Source: Furcasterigmium furcatum
Taxonomy: Eukaryota; Ascomycota; Sordariomycetes; Glomerellales; Plectosphaerellaceae
DNA length: 64,000 nucleotides
NCBI GenBank assembly: GCA_001599815.1
Contig: BCIA01000002.1
Coordinates: forward strand, 248,001 to 312,000
Direction of reading: 5' to 3'
How positions within the stretch are numbered: position 1 is the first letter of the stretch; every line of letters begins with the position of its first letter. Below the pieces are notes generated by a model. That model had not been told where the DNA came from, did no database searches, and saw only the letters and a program-made list of their open reading frames with translations. A program made the position numbers and the translations under genes. Positions 32,457 to 43,927 of the stretch are shown here, in pieces.

Positions 32457-34673
32457 CTAAATGCCTTGGGCCGCCTCCGTCAGGACGCTCAGAAGACTTC
32501 CTGCAGCGCCTCCGATTCCCATGGCGCCAATCGTGGGCGCCCACTTCTTTTTGTCTTTGTCTTTTCGGTCCCTTGGGTCTCTCGAATCGCGGTCGTGGTG
32601 GTCGCGTGCATCCCTGTACTCGCGGTTACGCCTCGAGGACGAGGAATACTCTCGATCTCCTCTTTCTCTTTCGCGGTCACGGGGGTCTCGCCTAGAGTCG
32701 TAGTACTCCCGCTCCCTGTCCCTCCGCCTGCGCCTCCGTTCACGGTCCTGGTCCCTATCTCGCTCTCGTCGGCTCGAATGCGTCGGTGACTTATTCATCT
32801 CATCCTGGGAAATCTCGTGAGGTTCGGGGTCGAAGCGGACGTGGTTCTCGTTCTTGTTCTTGAGAATCGGCTTGGGCTGCACAGTCGCGGCCGGCGAAGC
32901 TCCATCCTTTCCGGGAGGTGGGACCACGATGTATGGCCTCCCCTTGCGCTCGTCGTACGGTCGTTTTTCATCGTAATCATCTTCGGTGTCACTCTCATCC
33001 CAAAGGACTGACTCGGAATCCGAGTCCTGGGATGGTTTTCGGTCCTTAGTGTCCGAGCCTGGGGCGTACCCGCTCTTCTGTTCGGGACTGCGGCTGGAGT
33101 TTGACGTGCCACGTCTGTATTCCGGATTGTAGCGCCTTTCAAACGTTGATGGTGGCGGTCGGTGAGCGTTGGAGTGTGACGAGCGACGGGCCCGTGCTTC
33201 CATGGAAAGGTGTGCATAATGGGTGATCTCATCTCGAGTCAGGATGCCGAGGACAGCTACGTAGGTCGGCCGAGCTTCGTATCGGACGCCGGCCCGTTCC
33301 AGGACTTCGGGGGAGACAAGGGACCGCCTGATCCTGGTCCACTTTGCGTCGAGGGGGATGTCCATGCCATACCGATCCGGGGCCAAGCGGGCGTGTTGGC
33401 GTGCGGCGGCGTTGTATGGAGGAGGGCTGGTCTGAGTCTGCGAGTATGGCGGCAGCGGGGCAAAGCGAGGGGAGGTCGAGAAGTTGTTGGGAGACGAGGA
33501 CAGGGCAAGCTCAGAGCCCGCTGGGGGGAGATTGGCGGAGACGCTCGCGGGAAGATACTTGAGGGTAGCGGACGACGTTGGGGAGATGCTGTAGTTGGGC
33601 TGCGGCGAGATACTGAGCTGCATGGCGCCCATTTGAGAGTTGAGGCCGTCCATTGACATCAGGTCGCGAGTTGAGATGAGCGCCATGGCATTCGGGTCCT
33701 GGCGTTCCCCTTCGTCATCCGAGGAGTGGCGCTCGTATGAGAGGGCGGAGTGCTGCTGTTGCAGGCTAGGAGACAGGGGTTGCTGATCTGGCTGGCGGCG
33801 CTCCGTCTTGATGGAAGGGATGTACTTTTCGTTATCGAAAGTAGGGCGCATCATCTCTTTGGGACTCCAGTCAGGATGTTGTTCGTAAGAAGCAGGGATA
33901 ACGGCAAGGTCAGGCCGCGAGTGGCTCTCTTCCTCTTCCAGGAGGCCCCGGACAGTGGGCGGCACGCCGTGCTCACTGCCGTTGGTGTCGAGTTCCCGGA
34001 TATAGGCGCGAAGTACCTTCTGCGGCGTGGGTCAGCACACGAACCTGTCTGCGGTATAAGACGGACGACGTACCTTATTCTTCTGCAAGACGTCCTTGGA
34101 AAACCCTTCCTTCTCGAGCTCCTCTTGAAACTGGTGCCACATGGTCTCATCATCGTGGTTGGCGCCAGAGCCATCGGCATTCCTTGAACGACATATCCTC
34201 GCCGCGATGGCGTCCACCTTGTCTTTTATGCCGTCCAAGCTAGCGTCATGGGTGTCCACGACCTTTTGCGGTTTGCTGGGGAGCTGGACGGAGTCGAGGA
34301 AGGCGTCGATGGCAGCCTTGTCGTCGGCAAGCTGTGAAGCTATGTTGCCGACCTTGTTGCGTGCCCCGTCATCTAGCGGGGTGCCCTCGGTGTTCTTGTC
34401 GAGAATGGACTCGAGAGACTGTAGGGTGAATTCGCTGTCCTCCACAATACGGGCCAGTTTCCGTTGGTAGAGCGTGGACCTCTCCGACACATTCAAAGTG
34501 GACTCGGCATCCTCGACTTCGGCCCTGACGTGCTTCAGAACGGAGTGCAGGCGGCGAACTGCGGTGGTTGCCGTCTCAAAGTCTGGTCCAGCCGACTTTG
34601 CACGGTGATAGAGGTCTCGCGCGAAGGCGTCAACGCCGTCGAGCTGAGAGGCCACGGACCTGCCGTTGCTCAT
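32457..34673 (-). CDS. DUF8035-like fungal protein with Arg-rich tail
   Basis: Two exons on the minus strand, 34673-34074 and 34019-32457; the intron is 54 bp (GTACGT..CGCAG); product 720 aa. The first 200 residues are helical and coiled-coil-like (FETATTAVRRLHSVLKHVRAE). A globular segment around 405-460 (DIPLDAKWTRIRRSLVSPEV, then YVAVLGILTRDEI) matches what I recall as the DUF8035 domain of fungal proteins. It is followed by a YIVVPPPGKDG segment, a KPILKNKNENHVRFDPEP piece, and a long RE/RD-repeat tail (about 590-690) similar to the basic tails of splicing-related proteins. The final residues are a short Gly/Ala hydrophobic stretch. The function is unknown; the charged repeat tail suggests a nuclear or RNA-linked role, as inference only. 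Confidence 0.8.
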
Positions 34674-36490
34674 GGCGGGGTCGAGGGCAGGATGTGCTTT
34701 TTCTCGAGTTGTCGCACTACGTACGAGTCGAGTTGCGACCGCTGGTGCGCTCGGCGCAAGAACTTGTGGTAGAGTTTGGCTGTCTTCGAGAGTGTGCGAT
34801 ATCCAGAAGCGAGTATTGGGTTGTCAGTCGTGCCAGGCGCGCGGTATGGGTTGTTTGTTTTTTGCAGGTCGTGACGAAATGCGACGAGAGCGAAGAGTGC
34901 AGATCAAGACGTTGGACGACACGATTGCATCACAGGTTGGCCCTTCGGAGCGCGGAGGGGGCCAAGGGATGCACTTTAACCGAAGGTGCGGGCGACCAGG
35001 GGCTAATCCCGGTGTCGAAGCTGAGAGGGGCAAGGTTCGGAGGAGAAAGACGAGGGGGATGAGCACAAGGGGGGCGGCTCTGGTGTCAGATGGGACAGAT
35101 GCGAAGAAGAGCAGCGCAGCCAAGGCAGGCAGAAACGATGATGGATGGACGATGGTGGGCGAATCAACCGGGCCGGGGTGGGAAAGCGTGACTGACATTG
35201 GGTGGCGGATGGATGCAAGAAACGGAAGGAGAGATGAAGCTGACAGAGGGGATTGATTACTTCCTGCTTCCTTCCTGGCTTCCATCTTGTTCGAGCCCCG
35301 GCCGGAGCTTCCACCTCTGCGCTTCGGATTCGGCCTGGACCCCACCATATCATCTCAACCGGTTCGCCCTTTCGTATCACTCGACCTGGACAACTGGAGC
35401 CCTCGTGTTTGCCGATTGCTTGCTTACGCTCTGTGTTTGCCCAAGTCCCTCCGATAACTCCAGACTTCGCGCCGCGAGGCAACGGCGTCAACAAGGCTCT
35501 CGCATCACTCGGCGCAACCATCCACTCGGCAGGGCTGGCAGCCATGTCCCATGCCCAGGGATGTCCATGGATGTTTACAGGGTTCACGGCGAGTGACGTC
35601 TGCGGAGCTGGGCCGATAACATCATACCCCGACCGTGCCCATCACCGAGCGCGCTTGGCTGATCGGCAGTACAACCTGCTCTGTCCCGGCTCTCCTGAAC
35701 ACGACTCGAGAGAATCCCCATCCCTGTCAACCCGCTCCGTCAATCCGTCAAACAGTCTGGGCAGCGGCAGCGACTCGGACGCCCCGGTCGTACGCGGTTC
35801 TAGGCACTCCAGCACTAAGGTAGCTGGCAAAGCTGGCTAGCGACGGCTCGCAGTAGCGCATGGCGAGGTGCAGCAGCGGCGAACCATGCGGTCGTCCTCG
35901 GGGCGTCCCGAGTCCATCCAGTCATCAAAAGTCTTGTCGTCTGATGCATCAGTCCCGCTGGTTTAATATGGGCCTCTCGTCTCTGCACTAGGACTGACTG
36001 GTCCACGTTGCCGGAAGCTCCCGTCCTTCTCCCGCATCTGACTGAAAGACATGTCGTGTGTGGCCTTGCTGCAACAGGCGCTGTGTATCCCTCCATCTTA
36101 TGAAACATCTATTCAGCTGAGGGTGTCGACCTCGGCGAGGCTGGGCTGCAGTGCATCAATGGCAGCTCTAGGTTGCCATTTACTCCAAGTCAGCCCAACC
36201 ATTATCGCCAGGATACCCCTCAGATGGCTACACACGTATGACGGGTGAAGCAGCACTTTCGGACGCTATGCATGCTTTGATTCAAAGAAGATCGCCGCAG
36301 AGTGCACTTTTTGATTGTTTGGAAATGTGGTTGCCTTGACCGGCACACCATCTTTCATATGTCGATTCTATGATGCGGCTCCTCGGGCTTCATGCGGAGC
36401 CAGACAGCACTCATCACACGGCCCCCCTTGCCACCGACGGGCCAGTCTTCTCTTGATACCCAAATCCGACCTCTTGACATCCTATGCGGC
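34674..36490. other. Intergenic stretch, no gene seen
   Basis: This 1.8 kb separates the start of the DUF8035-like gene from the end of the Utp8 gene, both on minus. Open frames up to 196 codons exist on both strands but are mutually overlapping, Pro/Arg/Ser-rich and without domains. Presumably it is a long promoter plus the 3' region of Utp8. Confidence 0.5.
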
Positions 36491-39258
36491 TCAAATCGAA
36501 ATCCGCTCCAGCGAATACTCCTTGACTCTCTGACTCAGCAGGTGGCCCTTCTCTCGGGCTGACCTCTCAACAACCTCACCGCCTGATACCACCTTGTACT
36601 GGGACACCGCTTGCTTCGGCGTGAGGCCAAGGGGAAGCTCCGCCGAGCCGGCAACTTCCAAATGCCGCGGCCGATCCGTGGTGCGGGCCACGACTCGCCC
36701 GCTCCCCGTGCCGAGCGAGGCCCTTCCGAATCTGACCGCCTCTCCCAGAATGCCGTTGAGAGCGACAACATCGTTCAGCCCCTCAAGCGCCGCATTGACT
36801 TCGAGCTTGAGGGCGGTCAAGAAGTGGCCGCCGTCGAGCTGATCGCCAGCCGAACCGCTCGTGAGCCAGCCGTTCGTGCCCACAGCGTCGATGCATCGAG
36901 CCAGCAGCTCGGCGATGAGCGCGATGGCGCCATCAGGCATGGTTTTGACCGATTCGTCCTGGTCCAGACCCGTGATCTCCGAGTATCTTGTCGTCCAGGC
37001 ACTGCCGACAAGCTGGATCCTGAAGAGGTGAATCAGGGAAAGAATCTCCAGAGGGCTGAGGGTGACACGCATCGCCCGAACCGTGGCGACGGACGAATAA
37101 CCCGCGAGCCTCTCGAACGCCGCCGTCAGCAGCCGGGCGCGGGTGTTAGACTCGTCGCCCAGGTTGTATTCAGCCTTCTCGAGCTCACGCTCGAGCTGGT
37201 CGATCTCCATGGTCACGTAATCCTCTTCCTCGGAGACGCTTGGCTTCCCGAGTGCCAGTCGTGGCTGCTGGTCGAGACTGCGGATGATGGTTCGGATGAT
37301 GAGCAGAAGCTCCACCTCCCCGAGCTTCGTCGCCGTGAGGTAGCTGAGGAGAAGTTCCAGAGCCGGATCCACGTCGATAAGCTGCTGTACGATCCCCTCC
37401 GCGAGAGCGTTCCTGGAGATCCTGACATCGCTCAGCTCGCTCCGGAACGCGGCCAGGACGTTGGATACCGTCAAGTGACCGGCCACCACCAGATACACCA
37501 GCACATTGCTTTCCGGGAGAATGCAGTCGAAAGTAGGCCGTCCGCTGTCGTCGTCGCCAAGCTCGATCGAAAAGACCCTGCTGATGGAGTACAGCACCCA
37601 GCGGCGATCGACCGCGGGGTAGAATGATGCCGATAGCCATTGCCAATCGGGGGTGACTGAATCATCGGATGCTTTTGCTTCGTCGTCCGAGCCCTCGATA
37701 GTGACCTGGAACTTCGCCGCAAGTAGCCTTTCGAACTCCTTCAAGTTGTTGTGGGTCAAGGCCGTGTCGAGGTTTTCCACATCTACGAGCGACTGCTTGA
37801 CGTAGTGGTCCGAGAGCGTGCCCGGGAGCAGTCGGTTAAATGGCGGCCGCGGACGTTGCGCCATATGATCGGGGAGATGTTCCGCCTTGGACAAGCCGCA
37901 GCCGATGGCATCAATCAGAAGGCCTTCCTTCGAGGACGACTTGTGGCGTTGAACCTGGATGGAATAGAGGGTATTGTTGGCGACTGCAATGACGAGGTCC
38001 AGTTTGGAGAAATAGGTAAGGAGAGTGAGGTCGGAGTCAGAGGCAGCACCTTCGGATGAAGGGAGCTGGTCGTCTGCAAACGTAGCTGCCTGCGCCTGGA
38101 CAGACCGATACGTGACGTTGGTGACGGTGAGGCTCGCAGGGGACGCTGACAGTACGGAATGCTCCGACAGCTGTACAAAGGAGCAGGAGCCCTCAGGGAC
38201 GGTGACGGTATCGCGAAGTTTGGGAACGGCGCTGGTCAGGTCGTAGGTGCGCATCGTGCCGTCTGACAGTTCGAGCAGTCGCCCTGAGCGCGGGTGAAGC
38301 TGGTATTGGTAGCTCAAGTCTGCTGCCGAGCCACTGTGAGCCGGCAGAGGTGCAACGTGCAGCTGGACCAGGGTCTGTTGCGTGGACGCTTTGGTCGCAT
38401 CTTCCCGGGGCGCGGCGCCCAGAATGATGAGACAGCGAGAGACCGAGTCCAGTGGCCCAACGACCCGCGCGACGAGGATGAAGACGTCAGGGTTGAACGT
38501 GTCCGGGTCAATCGCCTTCCCAAAAGCCCCAAATGCATCCTGCCTGCCCTGGAAGATCCCTTTCAGTGCCTCCTCGGCTGTGACATGGAAAACGTCCTCG
38601 ACGGACAGCGCGGAGGCAGGAGAGGGAAGCATGTCCTTGCAAAGGCCGAAGGCGGACGCACCCCACCTCTCCTCCAAATCAGCGCCATCGAAGCACAGGA
38701 TGTGGCCATCCTTGCACACGGCCAGGAGGTCTCCGTAGGGCGCATTGTCGGGGCCTGAGATGAGATGGTTGGAGGTGTAGAGGCGCTGCACCGGAGACTT
38801 GTGCTGGATACGATGCGACTTGCTTGTCGAGGCCGTTCTTCCGGTAGACCTTATAGAGTCCTTGCAGAGTGTGATCTTTGATTCGGCGCCATTCTGGGTC
38901 GAGAAGTAGGTGTACTGCTCACGATCTGTCGACTTAGGGTTCTGGTACCGGATGGAGTACGGAGGACTGGTGAAAGACTCTTGCGGCGGAATAGGGTATG
39001 AAGTTCTCAGATCCGAGGAGGGCACCTAGGAACGACAGTCAGCGGGGAAGAGGCCATGAAGCTTGGGGCGGGACTGACATGGTAGATGTTTGCCGCCTCG
39101 CCGTCAACGCCAACGGCAACCTCAAGCCTCTTTCTCTTCTTGGAGCCGGCTTGCTGCGTGTAGACTTCGCCGGCATGGTATTGGCCCGTGGAGTGATCCA
39201 AAGGACGCGGCAATGTCGCCAGAACGTCTGGGCTGTTGATTCGGTATGTCGGGGCCAT
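36491..39258 (-). CDS. utp8: Utp8, U3 snoRNP / t-UTP ribosome biogenesis protein
   Basis: Two exons on the minus strand, 39258-39079 and 39025-36491; the intron is 53 bp (GTCAGT..CCTAG); product 904 aa. Utp8 belongs to the t-UTP/UtpA complex, which binds nascent pre-rRNA in the nucleolus and is needed for 18S rRNA production. The N-terminus (VLATLPRPLDHSTGQY, then SKKRKR and VAVGVDGEAANIYHVPSSDL, with SYPIPPQESFT) is the hallmark of filamentous fungal Utp8 beta-propeller domains. The propeller runs to about residue 450 and is followed by a helical C-terminal half ending near LLSQRVKEYSLERISI. Assignment rests on my memory of the family layout rather than on catalytic motifs, so another WD-type UTP is the alternative. 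The gene shares a divergent promoter with Elg1. Confidence 0.75.
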
Positions 39259-39918
39259 TGCGACAGGTGTGATGAGCCTGGTGCTCTGGTAGGCTTGTTG
39301 ATTCCACCGTCGATGTTGACCTTGGGTACAGCACCTGGGCTCTTGGTGAAGGAAAAAAAGTTTCTGGGCTTGGAAAGTTTCAATGGGGTCACAGTCTGCC
39401 AGAGACACAATTCACACGGAGATTTCACGATCTACAAGGGACACGCCCACAGTGTCTTGAAACTCAGCACTGAGGGGACGGAGTGGGTCGGAAGAACTTC
39501 GGCAACGGAGTTCTCGATAAGGCGTCGATAAGAGGTGAGAGCTAAAGTGGGTTTCCACGTCGCGTCTCCACGCGCGCAAGGCAAGCACGATCCGCGACCG
39601 CCGTTGACGTCGGTGCACCAACGCGACAAAGTACATGCAATCCTCCACGAGTTCCTCAAACATAACCCAGACCGAGATCAAACCTCACAACCCGAGTCAC
39701 ATCTTCTGCCACTTCAAGCCATTCAATTAGGCCCTCAGAATCAGGCATCTCTTTCCATCTCACCTTCTCTTTGCGTTCCCGACTTGAACATCGACACTCC
39801 AATGTTCCTGGGTTGATCAGCCGCTGGTCGTCGCTTCTGGCACTGGAGCGTGAGTAAAGACAAGTCAAGACACCCTCTTACCAGTTCACAGCTGACTTCT
39901 TTCTTCTTCACAGCCTCG
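39259..39918. promoter_or_regulatory. Bidirectional promoter between Utp8 and Elg1 with 5'-leader intron
   Basis: The two start codons are 660 bp apart and point away from each other, so the regulatory sequence is probably shared. On the Elg1 side there is a good leader intron from 39850 (GTGAGTAAAG) to 39913 (TTCTTCACAG), ending six bases before the ATG. A four-codon upstream open frame, 39802-39816, lies in the leader exon. Confidence 0.6.
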
Positions 39919-42900
39919 ATGGGGACCGCTGTAGCGAATATGCCTCCGCTCGGCTTGAACGACTCCAAAAAACTGCATCCTTTCTTCACACCCGGCAAAG
40001 TCGAACATGCGAGGAAAGACGATCCTTCAACGCCCAGCACACCTCACAGGTCAGCGGAAGTGAGCCAGATTTTCCAAGAAGCATGCACAACGCACAATGG
40101 TGCGGTCGAGGACGCCATACTGGAAGACGACAGAAGCAGTAAGAGGCGAAGGATAGAGTTGCCAGGTGGTGACGGATCCGCAGCTTCCTCGAACAATCGA
40201 CTTCCCAATTTGCCGGGCGACATTCCTGCGATGCCCGAATCTTCTACCCAAAATGCCCAACAACCAGCCCTCCAAAACACACAACATCTTGGCGTGGTCA
40301 GCTGTACCCCGTCCGAGGATGCTCTCCCAAAAGCTCTGCCTGTGGAGACTCAGGTGCCTGTCCCGCCTACTACGTCTCAGACTCCCAGTGGGCAGGAGCA
40401 GATCAGCCCCGCGGCTCCTTCCCCCGGCGAGCGTCCGAAACGACTTCTACGATTCAACCCAAAGACTGGCACCATCGGTTCCCCTCCCAAGCCAAAGCCT
40501 GCTTCGAAGAAAGCAAGCGGCAGTCCACAACAGTCTACGTACGTTGTGACTTTGAGGTTTGGTCAAGACGACGAGGCACGCAAACGTATCGGCCAGAGAA
40601 TCAACGACATACTTTCCAGTTCCCCGGCCAAGCCAGTGTCAAAAAAGCGAGGCAGGCCCAGCAAAGCCGACAAGGCGAAGGCGAAGTCTTCTTCCGGTGG
40701 ACAACAACCGGCACTCTCGCTGGAGCCGGGTTCCGCAAAAGGCTCCCCAGCCACAGACGCTGTTGCGAAGCCCACCAAGGCACAAGCAGCGCCCAAGCAG
40801 ACTGTCTTCTCCTCGACTCCCTGCTCTCCGAAGAAGCCACGGGCAGTATTCAAAAGCGCCAATTTTCCGCAGTTCGGGCCCAAATCTATGGGTTTGAAAG
40901 TCGCCGGGGCTGCGCATCCAGCCTGGCCCGCCAAAGGCATGGCTCATGTCACGGGCAACGACGCCACTTCCTGGGCCCTCAACGCATCCGATAGAGCCAC
41001 CGGTGTTGTACCGAGAAAATCCAAGGGCCGACCTGTTGCTGTGACACCAGCGGAATCAGTACTTGACCGGTTCTGCGACCGTCTAGATCTGGACAACATT
41101 CGGTGTTCCGCATCACAACTCGCAAACGATGACTTCCGCCAGCCCGCGTCGGAGCTTCGTCTACCCGAGAAACATTTCGAAAGCGGGTTGAAACTGCAAA
41201 AGCGCATCAAATCGGAACTCAGAACTCCGCTCCCGCAGCAAAGCACATCATCGGATAGTGATGACGACGTTGTCATCGCAACACGGAAGGCTCCGCACGC
41301 AGCCATTGCACGGCTCTACCAGTCTTTACCGACAGGTCTGTCGGCTTTTGACCAATCGAATTGCGAGGACGTATCATGGACTCAGAAGTACGCCCCTGTG
41401 AAGGCGGAGGAGGTGCTTCAGGATGGCCGCGAGGCGGCCATGCTCCGAGACTGGCTGGAGGCACTGAAGGTCCAGTCAGTGGACACGGGCATCTCGGCAG
41501 ATGCGAAAGCCATGGCCGTGAAACCTGCCTCGGCTGCGAAAAAGAAGAAGAGAAAGCGAGGAAAGCTGGACGATTTTGTGGTCTCGAGCGACGAGGATTT
41601 CAACGATCTCGACAACATTACCGACCCAGAAGATGAGGCGACTACAGGAGGCCAATCCAAGCAGACCATTGTCCAAAACGACGGTGTCATCCCGAAAGGA
41701 GGCAAAGATTCGGTACGATTGTCCAACATCGCCCTTCTCAGCGGGCCTCACGGCTCAGGGAAAACCGCAACGGTACATGCAATTGCGAAGGAGCTTGGTT
41801 TTGAGATCTTCGAAATCAACGCTGGCACGCGCCGCAGTGGCAAGGATATCTTGGAAAAGGTTGGCGATATGACTCGCAACCACCTCGTTCACGGTCACCA
41901 AGAAGACGGGTTGCGATCCCAGCTCCACAAGACGACAGGCATCCCGGATAAGGGGTCAGCAGGCACGAAAAAGGCCTCTGTCATGTCCTTCTTCAAGCCG
42001 AAGACGGCCAACAAAGTCCAGTCCGACGTTCCAGCTGTGACGGCCCAGGAACAACCACTCTCAGAACCACGAGAGGAGGAGAAAGCAGCGAATCCAAGGT
42101 CTCAGAAGCAGTCACTCATTCTCCTGGAGGAAGTTGACATTCTCTTCGAGGAAGACAAGCAATTCTGGGCCACCATCGCCACGCTCATCGCCCAGTCCAA
42201 GCGGCCCTTCGTCATGACCTGCAATGACGAGAGCGCGGTCCCTTTTCAGACTTTCAACTTTTACGGCATTTTTCGATTCAGCCCACCGCCGAAAGAGCTC
42301 GCGATCGATCTGCTGCTGCTGGTTGCCGCGAACGAAGGTCATGCCCTTCGCCGCCAGGCCGTGCAGACTCTTCTGGAATCGAAAGCGGGCGACCTCCGCG
42401 CATCCATGACAGAACTGAACTTCTGGTGCCAGATCGGCGTCGGCGATTGTCGGGGCGGTTTCGATTGGTTCTACCCCCGTTGGCCGCGAGGATGCGACCG
42501 GGACGACAATGGTGACGTTGTCCGAGTCATCAGTGAGGGCACCTATCTTGAGGGCATGGGATGGTTGGGGCGCGATGTTATCTCCGAGTCTTCGTTGGCC
42601 GTCGAGGAAGAGCTCATGGCTCAGTGTTGGGACAGCCTGCAGCTGGACATTGGTGATTGGCATCGCAGCCGTAACATGACTGCCTGGGCTAGTCAGCATT
42701 CCTCTGATGACTCGAAGCCGAAGAGTCTGCCCAGCCTCGAGGCGTATTCTGACTTTGCCGAGTCCATGAGTGCTGCTGATCTCTCTGCCACCGGTTGGCG
42801 TGGCGTGGGACTTCAGGTATGTCGTGTCCATGGATGTGAAGGATTCTGTCTAATCATTCTCCAGGCTGCTCTCGACTGCACCCAACCCGCCATCCCGACA

Positions 42901-43656
42901 AAAATGCGAGACGACTTCGTCCTTGGCCGGAAGCTGCTGGAGGCTCCGCTCCTGGTCGAATACGAACAGCTCAGTATCAAGACCATGTTCGCGATTCAAT
43001 CCAAGGCCCGAGACCGCTCTCAGACCATCCAACCCAGTCCCGGTCAACTCGACAGCAGGTGTATGAAGTGCACCGAAGAGTCCGACGCGATAAGAATGAT
43101 TCGATCTTCGTTTGATCCTGCTGCGAACGACGAAACCTTGACACGGATGGATATGGCATATGCCTTCGATGCCATTGCGGTTTCGGAACAGAGATCAATC
43201 GGTGTAGCTTCACATCTAGACCCCTCGGTCTTCGACCGCACCATGCGTCTCATCACGCTCGATGTCGCCCCGTTTGTTCGTGGCATTGTGGCGTACGATC
43301 GCCTACTGAGCGAAGGCCGCATGCAGCGTGGCACCCTGCTCAGTGAAGGCGCACGGCCGGGCAAACGGCTGCGGCAGACTCGAGCAGCCTTGTCTGCGGG
43401 CGATGGCACGAGCCTGAGGAGAGAGAGCTATTTCAGGGCGAGGATAAATCCTTACCTGGTGATGAGAACGGGAGGAGACTGGGAGAGTGCTGTTTCGGAA
43501 TTCCTCCGCAACTGTAAGGAGATCTCTCCCGTGGCAGACGAATACGGTAGGGCTGAAGAAGCTGCACCTGTGGCTCAGGAGGCTGCTCTCCCTGCGTACG
43601 ATACCACGGTTGGTGGTCACTTTGTGCAGATTCAGCCCAGGCCCAGGCAGTCATGA
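39919..43656 (+). CDS. elg1: Elg1/ATAD5-type AAA+ PCNA-unloading clamp protein
   Basis: Two coding exons, 39919-42816 and 42865-43656; product 1229 aa. Elg1 forms an RFC-like complex with Rfc2-5 and unloads PCNA from DNA after replication. The N-terminus carries KKLHPFFTPGK, like the N-terminal motifs of the family. The AAA+ core (about 600-840) has Walker A GPHGSGKT at 609-616 and a degenerate Walker B LLEEVD at 735-740, then a TCNDES sensor-1-like segment. KYAPVKAEEVLQ ahead of it is the RFC box-II-like lead-in. The ATG follows a leader intron. The 48 bp intron at 42817-42864 (GTATGT..TCCAG) contains no stop and is a multiple of three, so retention would add 16 residues; I treat it as an intron because its borders are canonical and the inserted residues are Cys-rich and unlike the flanks. 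Confidence 0.88.
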   Translation: MGTAVANMPPLGLNDSKKLHPFFTPGKVEHARKDDPSTPSTPHRSAEVSQIFQEACTTHNGAVEDAILEDDRSSKRRRIELPGGDGSAASSNNRLPNLPGDIPAMPESSTQNAQQPALQNTQHLGVVSCTPSEDALPKALPVETQVPVPPTTSQTPSGQEQISPAAPSPGERPKRLLRFNPKTGTIGSPPKPKPASKKASGSPQQSTYVVTLRFGQDDEARKRIGQRINDILSSSPAKPVSKKRGRPSKADKAKAKSSSGGQQPALSLEPGSAKGSPATDAVAKPTKAQAAPKQTVFSSTPCSPKKPRAVFKSANFPQFGPKSMGLKVAGAAHPAWPAKGMAHVTGNDATSWALNASDRATGVVPRKSKGRPVAVTPAESVLDRFCDRLDLDNIRCSASQLANDDFRQPASELRLPEKHFESGLKLQKRIKSELRTPLPQQSTSSDSDDDVVIATRKAPHAAIARLYQSLPTGLSAFDQSNCEDVSWTQKYAPVKAEEVLQDGREAAMLRDWLEALKVQSVDTGISADAKAMAVKPASAAKKKKRKRGKLDDFVVSSDEDFNDLDNITDPEDEATTGGQSKQTIVQNDGVIPKGGKDSVRLSNIALLSGPHGSGKTATVHAIAKELGFEIFEINAGTRRSGKDILEKVGDMTRNHLVHGHQEDGLRSQLHKTTGIPDKGSAGTKKASVMSFFKPKTANKVQSDVPAVTAQEQPLSEPREEEKAANPRSQKQSLILLEEVDILFEEDKQFWATIATLIAQSKRPFVMTCNDESAVPFQTFNFYGIFRFSPPPKELAIDLLLLVAANEGHALRRQAVQTLLESKAGDLRASMTELNFWCQIGVGDCRGGFDWFYPRWPRGCDRDDNGDVVRVISEGTYLEGMGWLGRDVISESSLAVEEELMAQCWDSLQLDIGDWHRSRNMTAWASQHSSDDSKPKSLPSLEAYSDFAESMSAADLSATGWRGVGLQVCRVHGCEGFCLIILQAALDCTQPAIPTKMRDDFVLGRKLLEAPLLVEYEQLSIKTMFAIQSKARDRSQTIQPSPGQLDSRCMKCTEESDAIRMIRSSFDPAANDETLTRMDMAYAFDAIAVSEQRSIGVASHLDPSVFDRTMRLITLDVAPFVRGIVAYDRLLSEGRMQRGTLLSEGARPGKRLRQTRAALSAGDGTSLRRESYFRARINPYLVMRTGGDWESAVSEFLRNCKEISPVADEYGRAEEAAPVAQEAALPAYDTTVGGHFVQIQPRPRQS
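42817..42864 (+). other. Stopless 48-nt intron of Elg1, length divisible by three
   Basis: The donor is GTATGT and the acceptor is CTCCAG, with a CTAATC branch-like site 13 bases before the end. Read through in frame it gives 16 codons without a stop, so an unspliced transcript would still make full-length protein. Confidence 0.75.
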
Positions 43657-43927
43657 ATGGGGCAGCATTCGGGGCGTATTTTGGAGGCTAGAGGCCTTGA
43701 TCTCGGGAACTACTTGGGACTAGGTCATGAAAGGAGTCAATCTGGCTCACACGGGCCGCCGCCACTTGACTGTGGGCAGTTTCCATGACAAGAAAGTGTC
43801 GGTGCGTCGGCGCAACTTGTTCTTGGGAGGCAGGGAAACGAATATACAATGACTAACTACTATCATCGACGTCCCTTAAAATGACATTCCAGCCATTCCT
43901 TCGTCCTGAATCATGACTACTTCCCCT

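Noticed and set aside
36611..37627. 338-codon plus frame inside Utp8
   Set aside because: Antisense shadow of the Utp8 coding exon.
39850..39918. N-terminal extension of Elg1 from a GTG codon
   Set aside because: The stretch is a canonical intron (GTGAGT..CACAG), so translation most likely starts at the ATG at 39919.
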